A model generated the notes under the pieces. It was given only the letters and a program-made list of their open reading frames with translations, had not been told where the DNA came from and did not search any database. The translations under genes and the position numbers were made by a program. From the NCBI GenBank assembly GCA_964420925.1, contig CAYQVB010000107.1, forward strand, positions 20,945 through 84,944: a stretch of DNA of 64,000 nt, written 5' to 3'. Source of the DNA: JAJEAD01 sp964420925. GTDB taxonomy: Bacteria; Pseudomonadota; Gammaproteobacteria; HK1. The stretch's first letter is position 1. The number at the start of each line of letters is the position of its first letter. Positions 34,225-43,109 of this stretch are shown here, piece after piece.

Positions 34225-35703
34225 TCACCTCCGGCCGGCATGTGGCGGTCCCGACTCGGAAGCGCCCGGCTCGCGAAAGTCGGGCATCGGCGTCTCCCCC
34301 GGCCGCAGCCAGGGGAAGGCCTCCTCGTAGGCGAGCGCGGCGCGGAACACCGAGACGTCGTCGTAGGGGCGGCCGACGAGCTGGATGCCGGTGGGCACGC
34401 CGTTGGCGGCGACGCCCGAAGGCACGCTCGCCACCGGAAGCTGGCCCAGCGTATTGAAGGGATAGGTGAGGCACCAGCCCACATAGGGCTCCACTCTTTC
34501 GCCTTCGATCATCACGTCCCCTTCGAAGATGGAGTGGTCGGCGGGCACGGACGGGACGGCCAGGGTGGGACACAGGAGCAGGTGGTAGCGGGAGAGGATC
34601 GGGGAGAGCTTCATCCACATCTCGGCGCGGATCGGCCGTCCGTCGAGCAGATCGTCGATGGTGAAGGTCCGTCCCTGCTCCACGTCGCGGACGCTGTCGG
34701 GTAGCAGCTCGTGGCGCCAGCGCAGCAGGTAGGGACCGAGCGAGTGCGCTACGAGGGTCTTGCTGCGCACCTCCCAGGCAGAAATGGTTGCACTGGTCCA
34801 GCCGAGTTCGACATCCTCCACCGTGCAGCCGAGATCGCGGAACACCTGCGCCGCGTGCCGCGTCGCACGCTCCACTTGCGCGTCGATGCGCTTGTAGCCC
34901 AAGTCCATCGACAGGGCGATCTTCCACCCTCTGATGGAGCCGGGTTGCCGCGGCACCACCACGCGCTCGCGCAGGGTGGTGAGATCGTGGGGGTGCTGGC
35001 CCGACATGACGTTCTGCATCAGGGCGCCGTCGGCGACGCTGCGCGCCATCGGCCCGTAGTGGAGATAGCTCTCGAACAACCCGCCCCGATCCTGGGGGTT
35101 GCGCCCGAAGGGGGGCTTGTAGCCGAACACCCCGCAGGCGGAGGCGGGGATGCGCAGCGAGCCCCCGAAGTCGGAGCCGTCGGCGAGCGGCGTCATGCCG
35201 GCGGCGAGCGCCGCGCCCGAACCGCCCGAGGAGCCGCCGGGGCTCATCGCGAGGTTCCAGGGGTTGCGCGTCACGCCCCACAGGGCGCCGGTGCACACGG
35301 TGGGGATGCCGAGCTCGGAGCTGGTGGCGCGCGCGAGTGGGATGGCGCCCGCGCGCAGCAGTCGCTCGACCGTGGGCAGGGTGTCGGTGGCCACGTCCTC
35401 GGCGAAGATGCGGCAGCTCTGCGGGTTGCGCTCGCCCCTGATGGGGTGCAGGTCCTTGATCATGACCGGCACGCCTTCCAGCCGCCGCAGCCTCGTGCCG
35501 GGCTTCGCGTATCGCGCCTCCGCCTTGCGCGCCTGCGTGAGCGCGCGTTCGTGGTAGAGGATGGTGGTGGCGTTGATGCGCTCCTCCACCTCCTGGTGGC
35601 GCGCGATCAGCGCCTCGACGAGCTCGACCGGCGACAGGGTACGCGCCTTGAATCGTGCGATCGCATCGCTCGCCGAGAGATAGCAGAGCTCCGAAGCGGC
35701 CAT
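34225..35703 (-). CDS. Amidase (amidase signature family)
   Basis: 492 residues with the amidase-signature core. The catalytic Lys is in 'GVPVMIKDLHPIRGE'. The glycine/serine-rich motif 'NLAMSPGGSSGGSGAALAAG' supplies the cis-Ser and nucleophilic Ser, and 'LADGSDFGGSLRIPA' follows. It hydrolyses an acid amide to acid and ammonia in the cytoplasm; no signal peptide is present. ATG 35703 has GGGAGG seven bases upstream. The binding-protein gene starts 275 bases downstream on the same strand, so the importer may feed this enzyme; that link is inference. Confidence 0.92.
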   Translation of the reverse strand: MAASELCYLSASDAIARFKARTLSPVELVEALIARHQEVEERINATTILYHERALTQARKAEARYAKPGTRLRRLEGVPVMIKDLHPIRGERNPQSCRIFAEDVATDTLPTVERLLRAGAIPLARATSSELGIPTVCTGALWGVTRNPWNLAMSPGGSSGGSGAALAAGMTPLADGSDFGGSLRIPASACGVFGYKPPFGRNPQDRGGLFESYLHYGPMARSVADGALMQNVMSGQHPHDLTTLRERVVVPRQPGSIRGWKIALSMDLGYKRIDAQVERATRHAAQVFRDLGCTVEDVELGWTSATISAWEVRSKTLVAHSLGPYLLRWRHELLPDSVRDVEQGRTFTIDDLLDGRPIRAEMWMKLSPILSRYHLLLCPTLAVPSVPADHSIFEGDVMIEGERVEPYVGWCLTYPFNTLGQLPVASVPSGVAANGVPTGIQLVGRPYDDVSVFRAALAYEEAFPWLRPGETPMPDFREPGASESGPPHAGRR

Positions 35704-35945
35704 TCCCGACCTCCCTGGCTGCCGGCGGGCATTGTCGTCTCCGCGCAGCAGGGGGGACAAGCGATGCCGGCGCCCCGGTGTGACACCTCCGGGGCCGGAG
35801 CCTCCCCGATTTGCCTCGCCATGGACACGAGGGGGGCGAAGGCAAGTCCGTCTCGAGTCTCCCGCCCTGCGCTCACATGTGCGAGGAGCCGATGCGCCAA
35901 CGCTTCCGGTTAACATGTCGCGCGATTTCTGCCTGGGAAACATCG

Positions 35946-36692
35946 ATGAAAGTTGCAATGGTGACTGGCGGCGGAAGCGGCGTGGGCCGGTGCGTGGCTC
36001 TTGCCCTCGTCGAGGACGGATACTCGGTGGTGATCGCGGGCCGGCGCGCCAGCGCACTCGAGGCCGTGAGACGCGCGGCCGGCGAAGCGGCGGAGCGTGT
36101 CCTCTGCGTGCCCACCGACATCGGCGACCCGGAGGCGGTCCGTGCGCTCTTCGCGGCCACGAAGGAGCGCTTCGGCCGTCTCGATGTGCTCTTCAACAAC
36201 GCCGGCATCGGCGGTCCTCCGGTGCCGCTGGAGGACATCCCCTACGAGGACTGGATGGCGGTGGTCGCGGTCAACCTGACCGGCATGTTCCTGTGCACCC
36301 AGGAGGCATTCCGTTTGATGAAGTCCCAGACTCCGAGGGGCGGGCGCATCATCAACAACGGCTCGGTCTCCGCCGACCGGCCCCGCCCCAACTCAGCCCC
36401 TTACACCTCGACCAAGCACGCGGTCACGGGTCTGACCAAGTCCACCTCGCTCGACGGGCGCAAGTACGACATCGCGTGCGGGCAACTGGACATCGGCAAC
36501 GCGCTCACCGAGATGACGGAGAGGATGGGGGAGGGCGTGCCGCAGGCTGACGGCACCATCGCGCCCGAACCGACGATGGACGTACAGAATGTCGGACGGG
36601 CAATCATCTACATGGCGAGCCTGCCGCTGGACGCCAACGTGCAATTCATGACCGTGATGGCGACGAAGATGCCCTTCATCGGGCGCGGCTGA
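35946..36692 (+). CDS. Short-chain dehydrogenase/reductase
   Basis: 248 residues from ATG 35946, where 'MKVAMVTGGGSGVGRCV' begins the cofactor fold. 'NNAG' appears at about residue 82, the catalytic Ser in 'NNGSVSA', and Tyr/Lys in 'PYTSTKHAVTG'. 'AGRR' after the second strand suggests NADP(H). The C-terminus 'IIYMASLPLDANVQFMTVMA' matches a subgroup of SDRs that often sit beside aromatic or xenobiotic degradation genes. It is divergent from the amidase gene and followed by the dimethylformamidase fragment. Confidence 0.88.
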   Translation: MKVAMVTGGGSGVGRCVALALVEDGYSVVIAGRRASALEAVRRAAGEAAERVLCVPTDIGDPEAVRALFAATKERFGRLDVLFNNAGIGGPPVPLEDIPYEDWMAVVAVNLTGMFLCTQEAFRLMKSQTPRGGRIINNGSVSADRPRPNSAPYTSTKHAVTGLTKSTSLDGRKYDIACGQLDIGNALTEMTERMGEGVPQADGTIAPEPTMDVQNVGRAIIYMASLPLDANVQFMTVMATKMPFIGRG

Positions 36693-36967
36693 TCCGTCCG
36701 AGAGCCGTCCCTGGAGGGGCCCCGCTCCTTCAGCGCGGGCGGTCGCCCGCGATGGCGCACTGCTGTCGTTGTTCCAGCTTGCGGTCGTCCTGCCGATACT
36801 TGCGGTCACGGTACGCCGCCTGCACGACGGCAACCGCTGCAACGTCTCGCGAATCACCGCGGACGTGCTCGACCGCTTCCTCGATTCCGAACCCGTCGTT
36901 TGTCCAGGTCAGGAGTCCAGGACGACTCACATGGCCGGAACCATCGGGATACACCGGGCGGCACGCA
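36693..36967. other. Gap between convergent genes, with small hairpin
   Basis: A 7-bp stem (CGCGGGC, loop GGTC, GCCCGCG) at 36734-36751 lies about 45 bases after the dehydrogenase stop and may terminate it. The rest of this gap is taken up by the dimethylformamidase fragment at 36823-36907. Confidence 0.5.
36823..36907 (+). pseudogene. C-terminal fragment of a second dimethylformamidase large subunit
   Basis: Translation gives 'HDGNRCNVSRITADVLDRFL' and then 'DSEPVV'. The intact enzyme ends 'HNGNRNNVSRITKNVLDRFL' and then 'DPEPFV'. In DNA, 36823-36898 and the complement of 25065-25140 agree at about 65 of 76 positions by eye. The rest of the gene is missing, as is the stop at the expected place. 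The fragment faces the opposite way from the intact gene 11.7 kb away. It is a relic of duplication or rearrangement. Confidence 0.78.
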
Positions 36968-37792
36968 TCAATCGAAAGTCACCCTGACCTCGCCGAGTTC
37001 ATCCCAACGCACAACGATCTCGGAGCCCTTCTCGAACTCTCCGTAGCTCGCCGTGACCGAGCCGAGGAGAACGTGGTCACCGGCGTGCAGGGAACGCCCG
37101 TGTCTGGCCATGTGCCCTACGGTCCAGGCAAGCACGTCGAAGGGGTGTCCCTGAAGATCCCGTCCGTAGCCGCTGGAGACCTGCTTGCCGTTGTGGATCA
37201 TCGACGCGTGCAGAGATCCGAGGTCCAGTGTTCTCCAGGCCTCCACTCCTTCGCACACTATTCCTCCCGCATTTGCGCCATCGTCAGCAATCATCGCGGG
37301 GCCGTTGGGGGAGCCGAGGCTCCAGTAGTCCACTGCCCACTCGACAATCTCCATGCCAGCAGCGCAAGCGCTCACATACTCCTGAATTGATTCACGGTCG
37401 TACGGGACCCGGCTCGTCGGTACGTCCTTGCTTATCCGAACGGCAAACTCGCCTTCGACGTAGGTGCGGGTGTTCTCCTGGAAGGGCAGCCGTGCCTCGT
37501 CAAAGAACAGGTTCCTGGCGGGAATGCCGGCATAGACCGGGCTGTCGAACCCAAGGGTCTCGGAGCCGCCCATCTGCCTGCGCATATCGGCGCTCACGAG
37601 CCCGACCTTGTAAGCGGCCACTTTGCCGAGCCCTCGCGTTTCATAGATTGCGAGCAGCCGATCCTGGATGGCGTAGCCGTCCGCCTCTTCCCTGGGGATG
37701 AGTGCCTCATCGATGGACCCGAGTCTGATGTGCTGCAAGCGAGCGTCCGCGTACACTTCCGCGGCGCGAGCAAGGGTCTGAACATCCATCAT
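36968..37792 (-). CDS. 2-oxopent-4-enoate hydratase-like protein (fumarylacetoacetate hydrolase superfamily)
   Basis: 274 residues from ATG 37792, which has GGAGGG nine bases upstream. Family features of MhpD/HpaH-type hydratases are 'AYKVGLVSADMRRQMG', 'VEGEFAVRISKDVP' (metal-binding Glu) and 'GMEIVEWAVDYW', with 'LGSVTASYG' near the C-terminus. These enzymes add water to 2-oxo-4-enoates made by meta-ring cleavage, or decarboxylate related oxo acids, with Mg2+ or Mn2+. It is the last gene of the minus-strand Rieske cluster, 99 bases after the dioxygenase alpha gene. No extradiol ring-cleavage gene is nearby. Confidence 0.85.
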   Translation of the reverse strand: MMDVQTLARAAEVYADARLQHIRLGSIDEALIPREEADGYAIQDRLLAIYETRGLGKVAAYKVGLVSADMRRQMGGSETLGFDSPVYAGIPARNLFFDEARLPFQENTRTYVEGEFAVRISKDVPTSRVPYDRESIQEYVSACAAGMEIVEWAVDYWSLGSPNGPAMIADDGANAGGIVCEGVEAWRTLDLGSLHASMIHNGKQVSSGYGRDLQGHPFDVLAWTVGHMARHGRSLHAGDHVLLGSVTASYGEFEKGSEIVVRWDELGEVRVTFD

Positions 37793-37891
37793 TCCTATGG
37801 TCCCTCCTCCATTAGTGCCGGTACTCGACAACGGGGATTGATGCAGGGCGGGGCCCGAAGCGCGAAGAGGAGACCCGCGCTACGTTACCTT

Positions 37892-39199
37892 TCATCCGCC
37901 GCCATCGTCGGTCATCAGCTCGAGCCAGACGTCGTGCTGGTGGCGCAGTCCCAGATCGTTCGCGTAGTCCCCATAGCGCGCTCCCTGATTGCCGAGCCGC
38001 TCGCGCTTCATCCCACGGGTAGCGAGGCACCATTCTTCTCCCTCACTGGCCAGTCCGTCCTGTACGCGGCGAAAGGCTTCGATGTCGTCGGTCTGCACGA
38101 ATGATGCGGCTGCGTGGGTTCGATTGACATACTCGATCTGCTCTCGAAACACCGGTTCTGGAACGCCCTTCAGGCGTACCGGCCAGATCTGCACCTCGGT
38201 GCGATCCACGGATATCGGAATCACCACCCTTATCGCACTCTGTACCACCAAGAGATCGAAACTCGGGTAGATCGTGAGATTGTGGAGCTTCTGCTCGAGG
38301 AGTTCCTCGGCGCGCTCGGCGCCACGCCTGGCAGTCAGGATTCTTCGATACTCTTCCCAAATGCCGCCTGCCTGCGCCTCGGAGAACATGGTCGTGGTCT
38401 TGGAGTGCGCGCGGGGATAGGTCCATACGAGAAGGTCGCGGACGAAGGACTGCTCCTCCGGATCGAAACCGGTGACCCCCACCGCGTTGTCGCCGCTTCG
38501 GCGCTTGAACTGGACTCCCTGAGGATCGGACGAGGACAAGTGGGTTGGAATCGTGTGGTAGGCATCGACCATGTTCTCGACCTGATGCTTCCAGTTGCCC
38601 CGATACTCGTAGCGGTGGCAGCCCGCGTTCACTTCGAGACAGCCGTCGGGTGCGGCCTCCACGAATTCGTCGATTTCCGTTCGCACCTCTTCGCCCAGAT
38701 ACTCGATCAGATCAGGTCCTGCCCGGGTCAGACTCGCGAACACGAGGCCATGATAGGACTGCAGTCGCGCGACCGGTTCCATGCGCAACCGGCTGAAGTC
38801 AAAGCCGTCCTGTTCTTCCTGCGAGCGCAGGGGGCAACCCGCCAGACTCCCATCGTTGCGGTACGTCCACCCGTGATACATGCAGTGGAAGTACTCGCGG
38901 TGACCGCTGCGCTCGGTAAGCACCTTTGCGCCCCGGTGTGCGCAGCGATTGTGTACAACGTGAACATTACCGTCGCCATGCCGCGACATCACGACCGGCT
39001 GGAGACCTATGGTCGTGCAGTAGAAGTCCCCCGTATTCGGGACCTGGCTCTCGTGACCCACGTAGATCCAGACCCGCCCGAAAATTCGCTTCATTTCCAG
39101 CTCAAAAATCTCGGGATCCAGGTACACGCTGCGATGAATACGATCTTCACTCACGAGCTTGCGGATGTAGTCGGTGGAGGGCGTCACTGTCCTGCTCAA
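37892..39199 (-). CDS. Rieske aromatic-ring-hydroxylating dioxygenase, alpha subunit
   Basis: 435 residues. The Rieske [2Fe-2S] ligands are Cys86/His88 ('NRCAHRGAK') and Cys106/His109 ('HCMYHGWTY'). The mononuclear iron site is Asp212, His215 and His220 in 'NMVDAYHTIPTH', typical of ring-hydroxylating oxygenase alpha subunits. It inserts O2 into an aromatic or related substrate using electrons from a ferredoxin or reductase not encoded nearby. The TTG at 39199 is the first start; a GTG four codons later has AGGA close upstream and is equally plausible. It follows the beta-subunit gene after 13 bases. Confidence 0.93.
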   Translation of the reverse strand: MSRTVTPSTDYIRKLVSEDRIHRSVYLDPEIFELEMKRIFGRVWIYVGHESQVPNTGDFYCTTIGLQPVVMSRHGDGNVHVVHNRCAHRGAKVLTERSGHREYFHCMYHGWTYRNDGSLAGCPLRSQEEQDGFDFSRLRMEPVARLQSYHGLVFASLTRAGPDLIEYLGEEVRTEIDEFVEAAPDGCLEVNAGCHRYEYRGNWKHQVENMVDAYHTIPTHLSSSDPQGVQFKRRSGDNAVGVTGFDPEEQSFVRDLLVWTYPRAHSKTTTMFSEAQAGGIWEEYRRILTARRGAERAEELLEQKLHNLTIYPSFDLLVVQSAIRVVIPISVDRTEVQIWPVRLKGVPEPVFREQIEYVNRTHAAASFVQTDDIEAFRRVQDGLASEGEEWCLATRGMKRERLGNQGARYGDYANDLGLRHQHDVWLELMTDDGGG

Positions 39200-39212
39200 T
39201 CCCCTTCGGTTT

Positions 39213-39698
39213 CTAGAAGGGCACGGCCAGAGCCGGGAGGGGGGCGTCGCAATTGATGAGGTCCACCCGCTTGAGCTCGATCATGAGCTTGCCGTCGACA
39301 CGAATCAGGGTGTGATAACACTGACCCGCGTAGATCCGTTGCTCGTCCCCGGGACGGTACTCATACACCGCCAGATTGGAGCGCAGGCCGTACTGCGCAC
39401 CGTTCTCCCACTCCACCGTAGTGCCCGAGAGCTGGTGACTGGTTCGAGACGCGGGCGTCTGGTGGTGGATCGCCGGATGGGCAAGCCTCGTCACCCTCGT
39501 CCTCAGTGCTTCCTTGTCGTCGTAGAACAACGATACGTGATCAAATGGGCTCGACTGGCCGCGAGCGGCCGGCACCCAGTAGATCGAGTCGTCGGTGAAC
39601 AGGGCCAGCCACTCATCAAAGCGGCGCTCGTCGAGCAGCCGCCCCTCCAGCCAGACAAACTCCTCAAGCTCCCGTATGGCCTCTGTATCGAGTCGCAT
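39213..39698 (-). CDS. Ring-hydroxylating dioxygenase, beta subunit
   Basis: 161 residues from ATG 39698; a TTG at 39740 would add 14. The NTF2-like fold of the small subunit is recognisable from 'EEFVWLEGRLLDERRFDEWL', 'ALFTDDSIYWVPAARGQ' and 'VDGKLMIELKRVDLINCDAP'. It is structural, capping the alpha subunits in an alpha3beta3 assembly. The beta gene precedes alpha here, whereas alpha-beta order is more usual. Confidence 0.88.
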   Translation of the reverse strand: MRLDTEAIRELEEFVWLEGRLLDERRFDEWLALFTDDSIYWVPAARGQSSPFDHVSLFYDDKEALRTRVTRLAHPAIHHQTPASRTSHQLSGTTVEWENGAQYGLRSNLAVYEYRPGDEQRIYAGQCYHTLIRVDGKLMIELKRVDLINCDAPLPALAVPF

Positions 39699-39822
39699 AT
39701 GCGGGCACGACACCTGCTCGGCTTCGCCCCCGGTGCTCAAGGGCCGACTCCAACAAGGACGGACTCACAACGAGTGACGCACCACGTCCCCCGCCTTGGG
39801 GTCCCAGACACAGCTCTGCCGC

Positions 39823-41223
39823 TCAAGCCGCCTTCAGCTTCCTGCGCATCCAATTCGGCTTGCTCGTCGCGTGTTCGCGAACCCATTCCTGGGTAGCGAG
39901 ACGCGGAGTTGGATCGGGCCATACCGTGAGCGGCTTCTCCCAACTCTGAACGAGCGGTTCCGGAAGCGGCGTCTCGGTGTCCACAATTTTACCGTCCTTC
40001 ATGATGACAACGAGACGCGTCTTGTCCTGCAGCACCTGTATGTCCGCGAGCGGATCGCCGTTGACGAGCAGAACATCCGCAAACTTTCCTTCCTCCAGAG
40101 TTCCGACCTGCTCGCCCAGACCCATGACCTCGGCCCCATTGCGGGTTCCCGCGAGAAGCGCGTCCATGGCGTTCATGCCGAGGTAAGTCATCAGGTGCTC
40201 CATTTCCCGGGCGTGCCACTCACCCGAGGGCACCGACAACATGCCGCTGTCGGTGCCGGCCATGATCGTCACTCCTTCCTGGTACGCCTTGGACAGGATA
40301 CGGCTGGCTGCCTCGAGTTCGTACTTCTGGAAATCCACGAAGGCTTGAGAGGCCCCGAGATCCGCGCCCCATTCGACGAATCCCGCGAGCAGGGAGAGGG
40401 TCGGCAGGAGCGGCGTGCCGTGCTTGATGACCACCGCAAGATCGTCTTCGCTCATGAAGGAGCCGTGGATGATCCAGTCCAGACCAGCCGCCGCCGCTTC
40501 CGCTGAAGCCCGCCCGGAACGAGCGTGGATGGTGACCTTGCGCTTCATCCGGTGGGCGATCTCCACGATGGCGGCCAGATCATCCGGAGTGATGCTTCCG
40601 AGGAGGTCCATTCCCCGGTTTGTCGAGGTGTCGCCGTCGCCCGATATCTTGATGATATCGACGCCGTCCTTGATCTCCCGGCGCACCTGCTCGACCATCT
40701 CGTCGCGGGTGTTGCACACCACCGCGAAAGAGGACGGCGGGTGCTGCATGTGGGTCGGGTAGAACGAGCCGGTCCCGTTCCATGTTGAAATGTAGTGGCC
40801 GCCCGCCACCATGCGCGGGCCCTCGATCAGACCCGCGTTGACAGCGTCGCGCAGGGCCACATTGATCTTCCAGGTTCCGCCCGGGCTGCCGACAGTGGTA
40901 ACGCCGGCCCGCAGAATCTTGCGAATCGCCAGCGCGGCCTTGAGCGTGCGGTACTCTGCGCTTCCGTACATATCGAGCGCTTCGACCGATGTCACTTCGT
41001 TGTAGCTGGGATGGCAGTGGCTGTCCACGATTCCGGGCATGATCGTCATGCCCTTGGCGTCAATCGTGCGGTACGCTCCCTGTTCTTCGGCGAAAGCCCT
41101 GACCTCGGACGCGGGACCCATCTTTCGAATCCGGTTGCCTTCAGTGAAAACTGAATGATCTCGTCTTGGCGAGGCACCGGTGCAATCGAGCACGGTGCCG
41201 TTGTCGAACAGATGCTTCACCAT
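39823..41223 (-). CDS. Metal-dependent amidohydrolase (imidazolonepropionase/prolidase-like)
   Basis: 466 residues. The H-x-H pair lies in 'GIVDSHCHPSYNE', a bridging Lys candidate in 'DIIKISGDGDTS', His in 'VTIHARSGRA' and 'DWIIHGSF', and the catalytic Asp in 'IMAGTDSG'. This fits the subtype I amidohydrolase superfamily with a binuclear metal centre. Substrates in this group include cyclic amides, prolyl dipeptides and carbamates. The last 45 residues form a basic, tryptophan-rich tail ('NWMRRKLKAA' at the end) not usual for the family. ATG 41223 has AGGAGG nearby upstream. It precedes the dioxygenase subunit genes. Confidence 0.88.
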   Translation of the reverse strand: MVKHLFDNGTVLDCTGASPRRDHSVFTEGNRIRKMGPASEVRAFAEEQGAYRTIDAKGMTIMPGIVDSHCHPSYNEVTSVEALDMYGSAEYRTLKAALAIRKILRAGVTTVGSPGGTWKINVALRDAVNAGLIEGPRMVAGGHYISTWNGTGSFYPTHMQHPPSSFAVVCNTRDEMVEQVRREIKDGVDIIKISGDGDTSTNRGMDLLGSITPDDLAAIVEIAHRMKRKVTIHARSGRASAEAAAAGLDWIIHGSFMSEDDLAVVIKHGTPLLPTLSLLAGFVEWGADLGASQAFVDFQKYELEAASRILSKAYQEGVTIMAGTDSGMLSVPSGEWHAREMEHLMTYLGMNAMDALLAGTRNGAEVMGLGEQVGTLEEGKFADVLLVNGDPLADIQVLQDKTRLVVIMKDGKIVDTETPLPEPLVQSWEKPLTVWPDPTPRLATQEWVREHATSKPNWMRRKLKAA

Positions 41224-41356
41224 GGGTCGTTCCTCCTGGCTGGGTGCCGGATCAAGGCGCGGATCCGGATACTCGCCTCGTCTCGGCTACCTTCGAGCGG
41301 ACGCAAGTCGAGTCAGTCTACGCGCTGGCCGCTGGTTTGGCGACGCGTCCGGTGTG

Positions 41357-41836
41357 CTACCCCGCGCCCAGGTATTGTTCTTCGAGTTGCGGCGGAGCGC
41401 CGCGCTCGATTGCGAATCCCGTATCGTACGGGGTCAAGTACCAATTGGTGAGCCGGATGCTCTCGAACTTCCATACGCCTTCATCGCGCACGTACTCATC
41501 ATCGTAGTAACCGCCCGCCCAGCGAGCGACGTTCTCGTGCGTAGTGTGTGGCCGAAAGAAATACCATTTGCCGACCGCCCTGTCCCCATGCACCTCAATC
41601 AGCGGGTTTAGCGAGTAGTGCACCTGAAAGGGCCAGAATTTGACGGTTCTCAGCTCATCGTGACCCCGAAGCTGCATGATCTGGCTGCCAAAGGACCCGT
41701 GTTCCACGAACAGTCGGACAAAGCTCTCGCGATCCTTGAGATCGGCATAAAGGCTGCACTTGAACTTGAGCTGCTTGATCTCTTCAATGTCCTCCATTCG
41801 CAGGACACGTTTCTCGAGCGCGGTCAGGGATGTCAT
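41357..41836 (-). CDS. NTF2-like (SnoaL-type) protein
   Basis: 159 residues from ATG 41836, with AGGAG eight bases upstream. 'IEEIKQLKFKCSLYADLKDR' and 'FVRLFVEHGSFG' are the N-terminal helices and first strand of the SnoaL/NTF2-like fold, which includes small isomerases, dehydratases and dioxygenase beta subunits. Tryptophan- and tyrosine-rich later strands ('VGKWYFFRPHTTHE') suggest a hydrophobic pocket. The catalytic role is unassigned. It lies within the Rieske cluster, so it may act on the same substrate. Confidence 0.78.
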   Translation of the reverse strand: MTSLTALEKRVLRMEDIEEIKQLKFKCSLYADLKDRESFVRLFVEHGSFGSQIMQLRGHDELRTVKFWPFQVHYSLNPLIEVHGDRAVGKWYFFRPHTTHENVARWAGGYYDDEYVRDEGVWKFESIRLTNWYLTPYDTGFAIERGAPPQLEEQYLGAG

Positions 41837-42050
41837 GGTCTGTCTCCTCAACTCGCAACAGGGCATCCGGACAATACGATGAACTTCTCCACCAGAACGA
41901 AGTATTGGTGGCGACAGCCTCGTCCGAGCGCTCACCGCCGAGAATTGCGAGCAACGCGCTGACTCCCTCACGCACTTTGCCCAGCGCGCCCTGGATGTCT
42001 TCGCGACGCCCGTACGACGCTCTGAAGATTTGGAACCGCCCAAGATGCGC

Positions 42051-42863
42051 TCAGCGCGGGCGATCGCCGGTGATGGTGTAGCGGTGTCCAGAGCGCGTCT
42101 GAGGGTAGTAGTCCCACATCGCGTGGTGCTGTGTGCAGCGGTTGTCCCACATCACGGTGGTGCCGGGTCGCCAGCGCACCCGGCACTGGAACCGCGGTGC
42201 GGCGAGGTGCCGGTACAGGAGCGCGAGCACCGCTTTGCTCTCCTCCGGATGCAGCTCGACGATGCGGGTGGTGAAGGTCTCGTTGACGTAGAGCGCCTTG
42301 CGGCCGGTTTCCGGATGGGTGCGCACCACCGGGTGCACCGATTCGGGGAAGGGATTGCCGCTCATCTCATGGCCCTGGTAGCCGAAGTAGCCACCGAAGT
42401 GATGGGCGGATCCGTTCACCGCGCTCAGGCCCTCGAGGAGCTGTTTCATTGGGTCCGACAGTGCCTCGTAGGCGGCATACATGTTGGCGAAGAGGGTGTC
42501 TCCGCCCGTCTCCGGCACCACATTCAGGTGGAGAATGCTGCCCATCGGCGGTTCCGCGTCGCAGCTCACGTCGGAGTGCCACATGCTGCCCGCGTAGGTC
42601 TTGGAGTCGGCGTCGGTGTGCACGGGCAGGAGGCCCGGATAGCCCGGGGCGCCCGGCGTCGCGGGATGGATGTGCGGCGGGCCGAAGTGGCGGCCGAAGG
42701 CGTCGAGCGCTTCCAGAGACAGGGGCTCGTCCCGAAACACGAGCACCAGGTGCTCTCGCAACGCTTCCCTGATGCCATCGATCTCGGAGTCGCCGAGATT
42801 CGCGCCGAGGCCGATGTTCCGAACCTCGGCCCCGATACCGGGGGTGAGCGGTGAGATTTGCAT
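42051..42863 (-). CDS. TauD/TfdA-family Fe(II)/2-oxoglutarate dioxygenase
   Basis: 270 residues, the normal length. The iron ligands are His96 and Asp98 in 'SMWHSDVS' and the distal His246 in 'MWDNRCTQHHAMWDY', with Arg261 to bind 2-oxoglutarate in 'HRYTITGDRPR'. Relatives hydroxylate taurine, alkyl sulfates, 2,4-D or similar compounds so that the product falls apart. ATG 42863 has GAGG upstream at a good distance. It is the first gene of the minus-strand cluster that continues with the NTF2-like gene, 214 bases downstream. Confidence 0.92.
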   Translation of the reverse strand: MQISPLTPGIGAEVRNIGLGANLGDSEIDGIREALREHLVLVFRDEPLSLEALDAFGRHFGPPHIHPATPGAPGYPGLLPVHTDADSKTYAGSMWHSDVSCDAEPPMGSILHLNVVPETGGDTLFANMYAAYEALSDPMKQLLEGLSAVNGSAHHFGGYFGYQGHEMSGNPFPESVHPVVRTHPETGRKALYVNETFTTRIVELHPEESKAVLALLYRHLAAPRFQCRVRWRPGTTVMWDNRCTQHHAMWDYYPQTRSGHRYTITGDRPR

Positions 42864-43109
42864 GGTTGGGCCTCGTTGAAGGCACGCCGTGCGTTGGCGG
42901 GATCCTACGGCGCGGAAGCGGCGATGCACAGGCGAGATTGCGGATTGCTCTGAAGAATCAGGGCAACCGGGTCAATCACGAAATGAGCAACGCGTCGGGA
43001 GCGTACCCCGGGGTCACCGGAAAGGCACCTGTTCCGGCGGAACGAGCTACGGGCTCCCGTCGCGCTAGAATCTCCGCTGCAAGTGTGGCGTAACGGTAGG
43101 GACTCGAGC

